Below are positions 11,226 to 34,140 of a DNA stretch of 64,000 nucleotides, piece by piece. Positions within the stretch are counted from its first letter, which is position 1. The number at the start of each line of letters is the position of its first letter. The notes below the pieces were generated by a model. The model saw nothing but the letters and a program-made list of their open reading frames with translations, ran no database searches and was not told where the DNA came from. A program made the position numbers and the translations under genes. Location of the stretch: the NCBI GenBank assembly GCA_009741485.1, contig CM019237.1, positions 44,209,431 to 44,273,430 of the forward strand. The letters are read 5' to 3'. The DNA is from Malurus cyaneus samueli (lineage: Eukaryota; Chordata; Aves; Passeriformes; Maluridae).

Positions 11226-11720
11226 ATACAGTTCAATGTGTTATTTATTGACAAGGTGGAGGCTGGGGCAGTGGGGAAGGGAGGAGGCTGGGGAAGGAAA
11301 GGGGGTGCTTGGGCTTTGCTGGCAGAGTGGGGATGGTGCTTTGAGTCCATTGCTCTTCCCTCCACCTAGTCAGAGGAGCCAGGTGGGGGTGCCTGGCCCC
11401 AGCAGGATCTGTTCTCAGTCTGTCCAGCATTGGCCCCCATCCCCTGAGCAGGGTACTGCTCTGCCCGTGTGCCCTCAGCTCAGCCTCTTCCGGGGGTGAT
11501 CTGAGAATGCCTGAAACTTGTTGCCCAGCTGAGTCCCAGTGCCTCCTCGATGGTGAAGTGCAGTGGCAGTCCCCACCCCTGGGGCAGGAAGGATGCCGTC
11601 TCCCGCTCTGGCTGGCATCGCAGTTTGTGTGGGCCCTATGATGCTCTCCTCCGGTGGACTGCCCCCAATGGCAGCAACTCCCAGGTGAGGGGCAGCCCCC
11701 GTCTCCGATGGCGCTGGCTG
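11225..11720 (-). other. SHISA8: SHISA8 3' untranslated region
   Basis: This lies between the TGA stop (11721-11723) and just beyond the minus-strand AATAAA at 11249-11244. Its limits are inferred from those two signals. Confidence 0.6.
11244..11249 (-). terminator. SHISA8 poly(A) signal (AATAAA on the minus strand)
   Basis: TTTATT on the + strand reads as AATAAA on the minus strand, about 470 bases downstream of the SHISA8 stop codon. No closer canonical hexamer was noticed. This sets a 3' UTR of roughly 11225-11720. Confidence 0.65.
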
Positions 11721-20648
<8,928 letters not shown>

Positions 20649-20899
20649 CCCCTCCCCGTTTCTCCCCAGATCGGTGGACGGGCAGAGATTCAGAGCAGGG
20701 GGCGAAGCGGGCGGCATGGGAGAACCGCCGCCTCCCGCCGGCCGGGGAGGGAACGCGGCGGCGGCGGCGGGAGCGGGCGCGGGCCGGGCGCCGCGGCCGC
20801 CTCCCCGCACCTCTGCCCGCGCCTCCCGGCACCGCGCTCCGCTGAGGAGACAGGGAGGAGAGAGGAGGAAAAAGCAGCAAAAGCCCTTCGCACCAGGGC

Positions 20900-20946
20900 G
20901 GGAGGAGCAGGAGGAGCAGGAGGAGGAGGAGGAGGAGGAGGAGGAG
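20900..20946. repeat. (AGG)n-type triplet repeat in the SHISA8 promoter island
   Basis: The tract is pure purine on the + strand, with an uninterrupted GGA run from about 20920 to 20945 flanked by GGAGCA variants. It lies upstream of SHISA8 on the transcribed side. Confidence 0.9.
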
Positions 20947-22894
20947 TGCGGGGAGAGAGGGAGGGAGCCGGCGCGGCCAGCAAGGCGCGGGGGGCTCGGC
21001 TCCCCCGCCGCCTGACAGCCTCCCGAGGAAACCGGAGAAGGTCCTTCACCGAGTCCTCTGCCAGGCTTCCCGCCGCCACCGGGCGGCAGGACACCCGCCC
21101 TCCCCGTCGGGCAGCCGCCACGGGCGGCCGGGCACGCGTGGCAGCAGTCGCACGCTGCCCTCCTGCCGCCGAGCACCACCAGCCCCCGCCGCGGCACCTC
21201 CTGTCGCCCAGACGGGAGCTGCGGGGCCGCAGGATGTGACTTAGTGGTACAGGAGGGGTGCGCTGGGGAAACAGAGCCCCTGGGGTGGTGGCGTGCCCTC
21301 CTGCAGCCCCTCGTCGAGGGGATACTCAGGAAAGAGAACAGCAGTTCCAGTCCTCTGTGAACATCAGAGCATCCTCCAAGGAGAGCTGTCCCCCCAGAGG
21401 AGGGCGGGACTGCAGGATGTGTGAAGTGGGACACTACTGGGACACCCCTAGAAAGTCATCCTCCACAGAGCCACGATGATTTTCAGCCAGGCTGGCCACG
21501 TGTTTATACTTCGAAGTTTAGAATCTCTGGGTGATGTGCACCCACTGCTCTGGTCTCTGGCTGGTGCCAGCCATAAAGGTTATTTATTCATCGTCGCTGG
21601 CGGTTTCTCTTCCCAGAAGGGCACGATTTGCTTTTCCTGCTCTGGGGCCATTGCGGCAACAGCAGGGTGGGGCAAACCGAGGGGCCATCGGGCGCCTTGC
21701 CCATCACTAACATGTTGTGCGGCCTCTAACAAGGGTGGTAGGGGTGAGGAGCAGTGACATATGGGAGCTGTGGCTGCAGCCTCATAGTCTCCAGACAGAC
21801 CTAAATCCTGTACCAGGGAAGGTCAGCAAATCTGGCATCTCCAGCTGTGTTCTTGGGCATATATTCCCTCCATGCTCCATGAGAGAGAAGATGAATAATG
21901 CCTCGTCCTGTTTTGCCCTGTTGGTGCTCTAGCCTGGGGGATGTGGCTGCCATTGGACTGCACAATGCTGGCATAGGAGACCCCAGCCCCCTGGCAAGTG
22001 GTGATACAGAAAGACATTGTAAGGATGGACGTGGGATTAAGCAGTTCAGGCAGGCTCAGCACTCTCTGACAGGTGCCTCCTTCGGCCAACACTTGAAGTC
22101 CCTTGGACCAGCTTGTCCTCAAGACCCATGCCTTGCCTGCCATACCAGAGGTGTCAGGCTGAGGGTCTCACATGGGATGAAACACTCCAACACCATCTTG
22201 CCTGTGCATCATGGCAATCCAAGATTTCAGGCTGGAGCTTTGCGCAAACAGCTTTCCACCGCAGCAAGGGTGAAACACTGGTGTCTTTTGCTGGGGGATG
22301 GATTTAGAGGATAAAATACCCATTCCCCAGTCACCAAGCCTGAGTCCTGCAGGACCCTGGTCGCTTCCCATCTGGAGTCTGGCAAAAGTCAAAGACATTG
22401 AAAACGTGGATAAGAAGAGCAGCTGGAGCCCAGGATGTGTCCGATCGGCCCCCAGTGCCTCAGCCTAATAGAGATCCATTAGGTAACATAGCTTGGAACC
22501 TCCAGAGCTTCCTGAAAGAGATAAAAAGCTAGTGAGGCGGAAGAAAACTGCTCGTCTCCAAAAGCCACAGTTTCCCTGCATCTCGGAGGGCTCTCTGATG
22601 AAAGGCCTCATCGTCTGGAAGTTGCAGACATGGGGGTCGTTACCACTAATAGCCGACAGCAGTATCGGCCTTGAGAGAAGCTGCGCAAGCAAAGTTTGCT
22701 GCTGCCCAGGTAATGCCAGCAATCGTTTCCCAGGCACCGGGTGATTGCTCCCGACGTGTGTGTGGCAGAGTCGCCCCGGGGGCTCGGAGAGTTTAACAGA
22801 CTGTTAACAGGCAGAGCGAAAAACTGGCCAAAATCGGGGAGTTTGCTGAAAAATGGTTGCCTGGCGTGACCTGGGAGAAAGGGAACGGTTTTAA

Positions 22895-22926
22895 GGCGGG
22901 GGGGGGGAGGGTGTGGGGGGTTAGGG
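22895..22926 (+). other. G-quadruplex-type run
   Basis: Four or more runs of at least three Gs, separated by one to three bases (A, TGT, TTA), lie within 32 bases on the + strand. This satisfies the usual G-quadruplex pattern. Confidence 0.75.
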
Positions 22927-25900
22927 ATGGATGTTTACTGAGTGTGAAGCAGCCGATTTAAAGGGTCTCTGGAAGCGAGGAGGGAGGAAAAGCCGCTTGC
23001 AGGCGCTAGCTGCGTGCATCAGCCCAGAAGGAAACCAAACCCAAGGGCATGGTGTAGAGGAGCACCCGCCCGGCACGTCCCCGGCGCGCAGGGCCGGCCG
23101 GGGCTGGCTCCGTGCGCTGCTGGCACCAGGGGCTGCAGCCCGCAGCCCCGCTGAGCCGTCAGCTCATCTTTGTCAAATAAGTGACCCAGCCACTAGCTGC
23201 ATCCCCAAAGGGAGGGGTTGTGAGAGGGAAATCCTGTAGCCCGGCACCTACGCTCTCACCAGCCCTGGGAAGCAGCGGCAGGACCCGCAGGAAAATTCAG
23301 GTCAGCAGGGACCTCCGGAGAAAAAGCAAAGGACATTCTTGCAACATCCGCGGGCACTTCTAGGGATGGGGATTTGTGAGGAGAGTTCCGTTAGGCTTTG
23401 GCCACCAGCCCCGGAGGATGTCACGGAAATATTCCCTGTAGTGACAATGCCACCCGGACTGCAGAAGGGTGTCTCTCTGCGCCTGCAGAAATAGGATATA
23501 CGGGCGGTTCAACACCGAGCGGGGAGGAATACACTGAGCGCTGACACTGTAAACAGATTGTTTCTGGCAGGGCATGGTGATCTGGAGAAGATCCTCTCTG
23601 TCACAGCCAGAGAGCCCGACAGACCCAGATTTCTTCTGATCATGGAGGTGCAAGCCTAGCAGAGCTGCCAGGCTCTTACCCAAGGAGGAGGGAGCTGTCA
23701 CCATCACCAAGGTGCAGTAAAGCCCTGGAAGCCTCCCTGCATGTGAGAGGCTTTCGGGTGCCATCAGCTCCTGAGGAAGGCCAGCAGTAGGAGCCCCAAA
23801 GCTACCCAGCCAGGTTCCCCTGCCCCTACCTGGGGAATCAGAGACACTTTCTCCCAAAACAGTGATCTTTTACCATGCAGAACGGAGCTGGACTCCAGGC
23901 CAAGGGTGAATGAGGGAAAGGGTGATGCTGTGGGGTGGTTGCCCCATGTCGAAGGGCTGTGCTACGATAGGAGAGCTCCAGCACCTCATGCTTGTGTGTT
24001 GAGGAGTGCTGCCAGAGTGGGTTTTGCTGCTTGCAAATCAGCAGTTAACAGCAGACATCAGCCAGAAAGAGCTGAAAGCAAGGAAGGCTGTCAGGAAGAG
24101 CTTTCAGCATGCGCTGAGACACTGTACCCTGCCTTGAAGCAGAGGAGAGGCAGAGCTCCTGCCACCATGCCTGGGGGTACATGGGGCATTGGCATACCCC
24201 AACACCTCCCACCATCCCCCAGGATACACCAGAGAAACCTATTCCCCTCTGAAACTTCAGCTTCTGAAGCTGGTTCTGTTCCAGCCAGGGCTAGAAGCAG
24301 GGAAAAGTCTTCCCTTGCATTTGTCTCTGTGAGGGAAATTTCTTTGGCCATCAGCATCCTGTTGGGAAGTTCTGAGTTTTCTCAGACCCATTTTCTAGGA
24401 CTGGGATAAGGAATCCTTGGGGTTGAGTGCTGGGCTAATGAGCAATAAGATGCTACTCCCCTCCTCACTTTATCACAGGCTCAATGGATTAGGGAAAGCA
24501 AAGGCTGCTGGTGTTGCAAAACTAAAGCAGGGGAAGGCATAGAAATGAGGTGGCTGAGCCCGGAGCAGCCACTATCCATACTATTTCCAGCCCAGTGTGC
24601 TCCAGGGTTTTATTTCCTGCCTGTGCTTGATGCTCTGGCTGTAAAATGGCTGTAAAAGAACAACTGTGCCTCACAACAGCTTATAGAGAACACAGAAGCA
24701 TATGTGCTTTACCATTACCATCATAATTGCAAACATTTAAAAGTTGAGATTTGGAAGCTTCCAGCTTCCTAAAGGCGGCTGGATTCGAATCCAAATGACA
24801 TCCAGAGGAATCAGGAGAAAATCAGCTCAAAGCAAGGGCTTATTTTTAATTTATGCTGCAGAATGGGCAAGCAGGAACTGGGCTGGAAGCCCGAGCTCCC
24901 TCAGCTGCCACCGTTACAGGGGAGCCGTGCGCACCCACCCCCCTACAGCGCAAAGGTCACAAGCATCAGCTGTGACCCCCAGGCTGTCTGCATACAGGCT
25001 TTGCATTTAGGATTAAACTCAGAGACAGTGCTGGTAAATGCTCCCCCTTTGCAGGCACTTGGTGCCCATCAGCTTGCTGGCCCAGGGGTTTTGCTGGTGC
25101 AGTTTGGAGGTTGCATTGGGGATGGCTGGAGAGTCTTTGCAGCCCTGTTTACACTCATCTGAACTTCAGGGCAGTCGGTGGGATGTTGGACCCAAAACTC
25201 CTCAAAGGTGCTTGCAGGCAGAGCGGGAGCACCGCAGCTTCAAACCTCCCTTCTACACTGGGCTTGTGTGGCAGGTCCCTGCTGCTATCCTGGGTGGAGC
25301 CTGAGTATCTTCTATTTTCCTGTTTAAAGTAAGTTTCTACCAGTATTTCAAGCAATAAAAGGCCATATAAACACCTGGAAGCAGCAATGCACAGCTAGGT
25401 TACTCAGCAGTGCAGCGGCATCTCTGGCTACACTCCCTCTCTCCTGACCGCTCTCACCCCGACCATCCCTCATGCAACGTACCGATTCAAAGCACAATCA
25501 TTTAGGGCAAAACATATCCAAACAGAGAAAGGATGAGAGCAGCCATCGCCACGCAGGGCATCCCTAGGGCTGGGGAAAACAGCTGTGTGTGAAGGGGGGT
25601 CTGCTGCACAGAGGCTGGGAGGCAGCAGGGCCAGCCCTGGGCTGCTTTAGCCAACTGTGGAGCAATAAAAACCAGACCGTGGCAGCAAAAGGGACCCAGT
25701 GCTTCCCCTCCCGTGCTCGAGGACCTGAGATGGTGCTGGTGGCAGCGAGCTGTTGTTGTTTGTTGGGTTGGGGGTTTTAGGGCACCTGTTCCGGCGGCCA
25801 AGGCAGGGTCTGCAGGGGGAGGCCATATGGCCGGGAGCAGCGTGCTGCGTGCTGTCCCGGCGTCAGACCGGCAGCAGTGAGCAGAGCCTCTCCTCGGGAA

Positions 25901-28900
25901 GGGCAGCCGTGCCAAGCACAGGCTCTGGCACAGGTGCCGGCGGGCTGCCAGGTACACTCAGGTGCTGCGGGCGGCTCGGAGCCTGCAGGGCAGCATGGCA
26001 TGGCCAGCAGGGCAGGATGCCTCCGTGCAAACCAGCTGTCCCTCCTCATCCCCTGGAACCGGGAGACCTGAGGGCTCATGACCCCCACACAGCACAAGTT
26101 TGGGCTAGGTGGAGGTGACTATGTGTGTGGTTGTAGCCGGGTGTAAATGTTGATGAAATCTTTTCTTCTGTAAGACCAACATTTCCACAGGGAAACAGAG
26201 GATGGCTAGTGGAACATTGGCAGCAGAAGCACAACCACTCCTCCTCTGCCCGCTCTTCCCTGTGCTCTTCTGCAGGACAGGCTCTTCCAGCAGAGACTTG
26301 GAGGGGCTCAGCAGACTCCTCCTCTCATGATAATCCTTTGGCAGCAAAGGGTCACTCCAGTGGACTCCTGCTCTTTCTTGAGATGCTAAGGAGTGAAAAA
26401 CAGTCAGGGATCTGTCCTGAGAAAGAGGAGCTTCAGGCAGACATTGGGGAAGGCTTGTAAGCAGAACAGGGCAGGAAAGATCCTTAATTAAAACCAGGAA
26501 ATGGCACAGAAGGCTCAGAGTATCAGTTTTGCTTTTCCAATGGAAGAGAACAAGGGTGAGCAAGAAAGTAAAGAAAATAAGAGGTGTGGCTGTCCAATCC
26601 CCAGCATCACCTCTGCACAGAGTGGCATGCTGCCTTTGGAACCATTACTTTCCTCCACCTGCCCTTCCACAAGCACTGCTATGTGCCAAGCTGCCTCTTT
26701 CCCTCTCTAGCAGCAAACTGCAGGCTCTCTTTGCCCTTGGCTTCCCAAGAGTGGTCCCTGGATGGATGTGCTCGTTCTTTGATGTCTCTTTTCCCCAGAT
26801 TACAGAGGAAGGAGAGGGCTTTGCTATCAGAGGGCTGGCTGTGAGCAGAGCTCCCTTGCCAGTTGGGAGCCTGTGGGCTTTTGAGCCAGCTTCATTTTGG
26901 CATGATCCGTCTTTGCCAGTGAGACCTGCTGAAGATGGCCCAATCCTATTAGTGGCAGGGATTTGCTTCAGGTCTCCTACCACTACCCTGATGATATTTT
27001 GTTATGCAATAAGCCTCTGTCTTTTGGGAGAGACTAAAAATCAAGCATGCCGCTTTCCCCACATAGGAACTGTCCCCGTGCCACGCCGGCAGCAGCCTCG
27101 CTGCAGCAATCAGGAGTCACCTTGGTGCTCCTACCAGACATGTCGTTTTCCTTCTGCCTCCCAAATCCAGCCCAAGGACAGGACAAATACCACCAGCAGC
27201 AGGGTTTTAGGTGAAACAAGTCCTGTGTTTTCCACACAGGAAGAGCAAATTAGTGAATGGCTTTGAGACTAACAGGACAGCTTGTGGGTGCACCTACCAC
27301 AGTGGAACAAGGGACCAGGGCACACTGAAAACTCCTATGACCAGGGATGCAAGAGGATCTGTGGCAAATCTTGGGGAAAAGAAGGGAAAAGGAAAAATGC
27401 GAGATACTGGCTCCCAACAAATAATTTCTGAAGGTCTGTTTGAGGTTTGCAAAATGCTGAGGCTGGATGGAGGGGTTTAGTGTCTACCTGCAGCTCCACA
27501 AAGGACAGGGTAAAAGGGATAATATACAGAGGGGGGAATAGGACTAAATTAAACAGAACAGGAGAAAAACTGAAAATCCAGACAGTAGATGTATGTGGCT
27601 ATAGAGGACTCAGACTGGAGCAAGAGAAACATCATTAAAAACATGCCAAAAGCAGCAGAGAGGGATCAGGGTGGGGGATGTGACAGGTCTGCTCTGACTA
27701 TTGCAGCTGTCTGAGTGTGGCAGCAGGGTGCAGATGGAGGGGACTGTGAAAACGTCTGTGAGTTGGTTGGTACCGGGCAGGGAAGGTGTGTGAGTGAGTG
27801 AGGAGAGCTGTGTTCGAGCCTCCCAGGTACTAATCCTCACTCATCACTCATCACTCTTCTTGGAGGACCAGTTCATAGTCTCATAGTTGCGGCAGACACA
27901 GATGTCCCTGATGTCCTCTAAACAGAGATGTCACTGTTAGACATTCATCTTGTCACAAGAGGCCCTGGACATGGTGTGTGGTTGCCTTCTGGTGCTGCCC
28001 TTCGTCTTGTCCTTTGCTTTATTCCCCTCATGCTCTGTTTCAGGATGTGCCATCAGCCATTTGCAGGCAGAGAATGATGATGGCCTTGCCCTGGCTGCAG
28101 ATGGGTTGTGGCTGTCGGAGCAAAGTGGGTAAATTCACGGCTGTGGCTGCCCTAATAATTTTTAAAGCTTGCCAATATTTGTAACAACCAGTGGAGGCAA
28201 TTGCAAATATGAGGAGAAAAATAACCTCCTGGCATCCACCAACACTGGGCTTCCCCTCTACCAATAGCACCATGGAGAGCCCAGCAACCTTGGGCCTGGT
28301 CTGAATTAAGTGCAAAATCTCCCACCCACCATCTTTTTTAAGGATGGAGCAGGTGGCAGGCATGGGGTAGATGGCCCTGGCACTGCTGGAAAAGGGGAGC
28401 CACGTGTTGAACTGGGAGCTGGGAGAAGATCTTGGCCAGAGGGTCCTTTCCCCAGGATCCTGCCTGGGCAGAAACCAAGATGGCTTAGGAAGCTGCTTCC
28501 CAGCCTGCCCCAGAGATGCCACATTAGCACAGGCATGTAATTGAGCACAGCATGGCTAGAAGCATCTCCTGATTTCTGCTCCCTTGGCATCTAAGACACT
28601 GAGACCAGACCCTGGGCCTCTGATTTGGGAAGCATGAAGGATGCAGCATGATAAAGGTTTGCAAATGCGGGAACTCTCTTGCCCCAGTTTCACCCTCTTG
28701 AGTGAAGGCTGGATCCCCTATTTCATGGGGAAGACTGGCAGCTCAAGTCTCTCTAGCTAAAGTATTTCCAGCACTTCAGGAGAAGGACAAAAGCCCAGAT
28801 GCCCCACACTTGCATCATCCTGCAATGTGAAAGTGGTACATAAATCAGAGATACCAAGTGGCTCTTTGAAGGGGCAGGGGATGTTTTAGTATTGATCTCA

Positions 28901-31340
28901 CATTTAGATGTTTAGTTCACATTTCCAGATTGTCCTTCAGCCCTGAATAGGAGCTTGCTGGCTGTATGGTGACAGTGCCCACCACCAGCCTGCCCTCATC
29001 AGGCAGCAGGATCAGTGGGAGAAGAGGTGGCTGGGTTGATGGTGGCAGGGAAATGTCATGCCTTGCTGAGCAACCAAATTGCAAAGACAAAAATGCTCGA
29101 TCTTAAAAATTAGCAACACCTGAGTGGCCCTGCTGCTGTCTTCCACATCATCGCCAGAGACATTTCCCCGTTGCACCAGCTTTACCTCAGGGGATGGATG
29201 CCACTGCAAGCCTTGCTGCTCTCACTACCACACTCATGCCACTTTCCCCTCCCCGACCTGCCGGGCAGGCTCTGTGGCTTTAGAAATCAAAGGGGCAGCT
29301 ATCAGCAGTCAGTTGGTGCTCCAAAAGCCCTGCCAGGTTCCCCACCCACACAATTGCCTGTGGGGCTCTGCCTTCATCAGCTCAGCCTTCATCAGGTATG
29401 GGTTTCTAGTCATCCTTCTCACACTTGAAAAGGTAAAACAAGCGTAGCCTAGAGGCTCAGGAGCCAGAGATGAAATAGGAAGTCCCAAAACTTCACTCTT
29501 TTCCTTCTTTTTGTTCTACTTTCACCATCTTTATGGCAGTTTTTGGCTTTCTGCAGGCCTGGCTCCTGCCCTGAGGTGCCTGAGGGTAACACTCTGCCAG
29601 GGCCCCTTGAGAGAGCTGCTGGTGTCTTGGGAGGACTTCGCAGACTCCTCCTGCAGCAAAGATGTTTTTCCACTGGAATGGGAGTGGTGGGCTGCTGGCA
29701 CCCATCCCACTCCCCCTGTGGTGGGGTCCCAGTCAGGCTGCCGGCCCCCAGTCTCCATCTGGCTCACAGCAGGGTGTGCGTTCCCCTCTGCACAGTGTGC
29801 CTGAAGCCGTGGCTCCTCTCCGGGACATCTCCTGATGAGCTGGTCCCCCTCCCTTCGCCTCTTCCCCAGGGCAGCCAAGCCGCGTGGCTCTGTGCAAGCA
29901 CAGCAGGAGGACAGATCTGAGGAGACAGGAGGAAAACGAACTCCCTTAAATGTGATGGAGGCGAACTGCCTGGTTCTGTCAGCCATTGCCCCCTCTGCCC
30001 CCCTCCTCCCCTCACCCAGCTTGTCTCCTGCTGTTTTTCTCTCTCTCTGGGTATAAGATGTCACAAGGATTAGGCCCAAATCTCCCTGGGTGCTGCATTC
30101 ACCCCACGCTTTCTCTTGAGGTCACCTTGGAGTCAAGCGCTGTCCCCTCTAACCCGGGTGTCGGCCACAAAGGCAACTGCTGTGGAAATCTCACCCTTGA
30201 AATGCCAGGCAGGAGCAGATGTGAATCTCTGTTGTCACCCTTTGAGAACAAACCATTTTAAATTGTTTAAATGGTGACCAGCAGCCATTGCTGCTGGAAG
30301 ATGGATGACTGCAAGTAGAATCACCTGGGCTGCACCAGGGCAGCGGGGCTGGAGCCAGGGGAGTGCTCAGGCAGAGCCCAGGTTTGCTGCAGTTCCCATG
30401 GTCATCAAATGCAAATTTGTGAAACATGGTGCTGGCACCATGATCTCAAGGTACACACGTGTGTGAGGCAGTGAGCACAGGAAGTCACAGCAGCAAATGT
30501 CACTGCCCAGGCAGATCACCATGGTTTTGGGGTCATTGATATCAAACAATGTGGTCATGTATTACATCTGCTCTGTGACCTTGCTGGCAACAGATACAAA
30601 CTTTATGGACTCTTCTAGTGAACTTCATCTCCTTCTCAAAATGGCTCAGGAGGGCCATACCCACCCCAAATGCCCCAGAGGCATCCCTGCTACTCTGTAC
30701 CCATGTGCCTGGGGTGTGTGAGGTGGATGCAGTTTTCTTGCTGCCCCTCTCCCCTGTGTATCCATCCACCCCAATACATTGCCTCTGCCACCATCAGGGC
30801 AGCCACCTTTGTCCCTGCTGTCCCGGGTGACAGCTCTTGTTGTCCTGACGTGCAGCAAGGTGGGCTGCCTCACCACCGGCCTTTAATGAGTTAATTGCAG
30901 CTGACACTGCCTGGCCAGGGAGTTCTCTCCTGGGTCTCCAACTGCACTTGGCCAGGATGGAGTATAAGAGGAAGAAGAGTCAGTGCTGCTGGTAAATGTG
31001 CTCCAAGACAGACAGCAAGGGAGCAAGGGCTGCTGCATCTTTATTCCCTGTTGACCCATTTAAAGCAAGCACCGGTGACTAAGGGAGCTGGCAGGAGGAT
31101 AAAAATACCTCCCACATGTTCACTAGGAGGCCAGGGACAGAAATAGGGGTGCCATCACCTCTCTGGTGAGTGGTTGGGGTCATGCAGCATTTTGCAATCC
31201 CAAAAGTGGAGTCCCCTGTGTCTCTCACAGCAAACACAACCGCAATGGGGTCTCCTTTGCTCAGAGTTTCCTGTCACACAGCATCCCAAAAGTGAGCTCC
31301 CTTGCAACCTCCTTTTCTTTCCTTTGGGCTGAAGCAATCA

Positions 31341-31380
31341 GAAAAAACAAAGAAACAAAACAACAAGAACAACAAAAAAC
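31341..31380. repeat. A-rich simple repeat
   Basis: This is a run of AAAC, AAAG and AAC units on the + strand with no transposon body recognised on either side. Confidence 0.7.
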
Positions 31381-33934
31381 CCAGAGGCTCTCCCTTACTT
31401 CCAGCAAAAGGAGATAAACATCACACAAGGAAATCTTCCCTGCAAACCTCAGCCATGCAGGTCACTGCACTGCTGCTGAAACATCTGTGTCACTGCACTG
31501 CTCATCCTGTTGGGGTCATATCCCTGTGGGGCTACGTCCCACTGCAGTCAGAGAGATCCTGGAATCCTCCTCACCTCCCTGCCCTGAGCTGCTCCGTACA
31601 CTGCATTGCCATCTCATGGGAAAACGATTTTCTGGGTTGGCAGCAAGGATCTGGTGCTGCCTTCCTGGCCCCTCTACCTGGAAGATTTTGCACTTGGAAT
31701 GGGCTCAGCACACAGTTGCTTTGCTAGCAGGATACTAGAGACCAGCAGCCACAGTAGGTACCTGGTATTTTATTTGGTCTTCTTCAGGTCACACAGCTGC
31801 CTGCAGCTTTATTAAACCTTGAAATACATCTTTGGCAGGCAGAAAAATATTGAATGAATCTGGTTTCTTAGCAATTCTAAAGGTCTTAAAGAAGGTACCC
31901 CATCCACCTGACTGCATCTAACAGCTCAGGGAGGAAGAAGAACCTGTGTAGGAGAGTGTTGTGGCCAGGCTTACAGAGGGCACCAGGTCTCCTCACATGG
32001 GATAGCACAGAGAGGTGTCACAGGGAGGCATCAGCCACTTTCCCTACCTGGTGGGTGTAAAGCCCACTGGCCAGGCATGGGGATAAGGGCATGATTATGG
32101 AGATCTGTGGGTTCAAAGAGAAGGCACTTGTGGGATTTGCTAATAATTTGTTCATAAAAAGATGGGGGCTTGGGGTGAGTTTCAGCAAGGAGCTGGCAAG
32201 CTCTGGGTCTCTCCTTCTTCACTCATTCCAAACTCCCTGTCAGAGATGGAGAAGGTTTGCAAAGCAGCAAGCAAACATGCCTCTCTTGCCTATGGCTTTC
32301 ATGGTCTGATATATCCTCAAAATCTGGGTGAGCATTAGCAGGAGACTGAATGTTGAGGCAGAGGTTTATGGGCACCAGCCAGTTGCACAGCATGCTGAGT
32401 GGGCAGCACCAGAACCCAAACACTGCTGTCCCTGAAGGACTTTCTGGCTGGATATATCTACCCAGATATATAAGTGGATTGTGCAGGGCAATGCCCTAAT
32501 GGTAGTGAGGATGTAAATTGGTCTCCTGGAGAGTTAGAGTCATTGGGAGAAGCTGTATATGCTGAAATAAGCAGTCTTGCTTACTAAATCTGTAATTCCA
32601 GCTCTGGCTATATTTTCATCTTTCTAATAATATGTGCAAATATAGTAAGGATGAATCACAGGCTGCAGGCTTCAGGGTTTTTTTCCCATCCTTTCTCTGC
32701 AAATCCATCATGTGGGGGAGAGGGGCTGACGGAGAAAGGGAGCTCAGACCCAGGGGAGATCCTGTCCCATCCAAGCCTAAATCCATCCCCTCGCACCTCT
32801 GCATGCTGTCAATCTCAGCCAGGAGCAAGCGGTCCCTCCCACTCTGATTGCCTCCACCATTTCTTCCCTGCAGTGTAACATTCCTGTCCAGGAACATTTC
32901 TTTCCTGGGACGCTCCTGAACCATTCTCAAACCAGTAGACATGTCCCATCCCTGTCTGCATCCCAGGGCTTGTACATCCCCACATCTGGATTTGCCTGCT
33001 GGGAATTTCTTGCTTTGTTGCAAGGACCTTTTGCAAATGTTAATGCTTTCCTTGCGCTGGAGAGCTCTTCGGCTGATCTGCCAGAACACATTTCACACGC
33101 TTCTCCTAAAATTATGCCCTTTGCTTTTCCTAGCATTCAAGCTGAAGCAGAGCCCGGTGTGCCAGCGGCATGCAAGGAGAGCAGCGAGTTGGCCGTGCCC
33201 GGCTGCGGGGGCAGCGGAGCGAGGGGTTAAGCGCTGCCCAAGTGAGTGTTTGCTGCATACAGGCTCCTGGGCAGAGGGGAACAGCAGGGGTCTGCATGGA
33301 CCCGCCCTCTTTCTTGGGCTTCATGAGTGGAAGCTGGATCACAGACAGCCTTGAAGCAAGACAGGCTTCAACACTGTCCCTGTGACAGTGCACATAAACC
33401 TGAGTTCAAAGTACGTCACAATTTAGGCATTTTAGCTGCGGATGGCTCTGGATTTTGGCTGAAAGCAAGGCATGAGCTGAAGATAAGCTCCTCTCAACGC
33501 TTCCCAGGCCAGCAGTTCCCCCACAGTTTCTCTCTACTGGAGCCCACCCATGCTGGGCCGTACACGCTCCCTGCATAGTCTTTAACCATCTTCTGCATTT
33601 CCACTGCCACTCTCTGGACCAGGAGCAGGAAAACTGGACATGCCCCAGCAGGTCCCTGTGGCTGAGGGAGCAGAGGGGACTGGCCATGATGTAAGAAGCA
33701 GCAGGTGGAGAGGTCAAGGGGGTCTCTCCTAAGCATGGGATCAGTGCTCAGATGGCTGCAGGGGACACTTACTGTCACAGGGAGGTGATGTTTCGGGGGC
33801 TTTTTCACTGCTGCTCCCGTGGCCATTTAGTATCAGAACTGGAACAGGGCTCAGGTGGGCCGGGGAGTGCTGGGGCAAAGGGTTCTCAGCAGCCCTCTGG
33901 CATAATCTGCCCCTGCAGATGGACATCCTTCTAC

Positions 33935-34140
33935 ACGCTCTGCATCCTCCCAATCCCCTTTATCTTCTTCATCACTGCATCTACTGTGTTCCCCTGTGTG
34001 CTCTGCATCCCTCACTGACCACATCCCCCAGATGCCTCTGCATCCCTCTGCACCTCAAATACTCCTGCATTCTTTCATCCCCTGCATGTCACCAGTTTCT
34101 GTAACTTCCCACATTCCCCACATCCCCTGCATCACCTCAT
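33935..34140. repeat. Degenerate pyrimidine-rich tandem repeat
   Basis: The words CTCTGCATCC, CCCCTGCAT and CACATCCCC recur many times over about 200 bp of C/T-rich sequence, consistent with a decayed minisatellite. Confidence 0.5.

Noticed and set aside
30252..30275. Imperfect inverted repeat ACCATTTTAAA/TTTAAATGGT
   Set aside because: The AT-rich stem has a bulge, which is not unusual enough for a separate finding.
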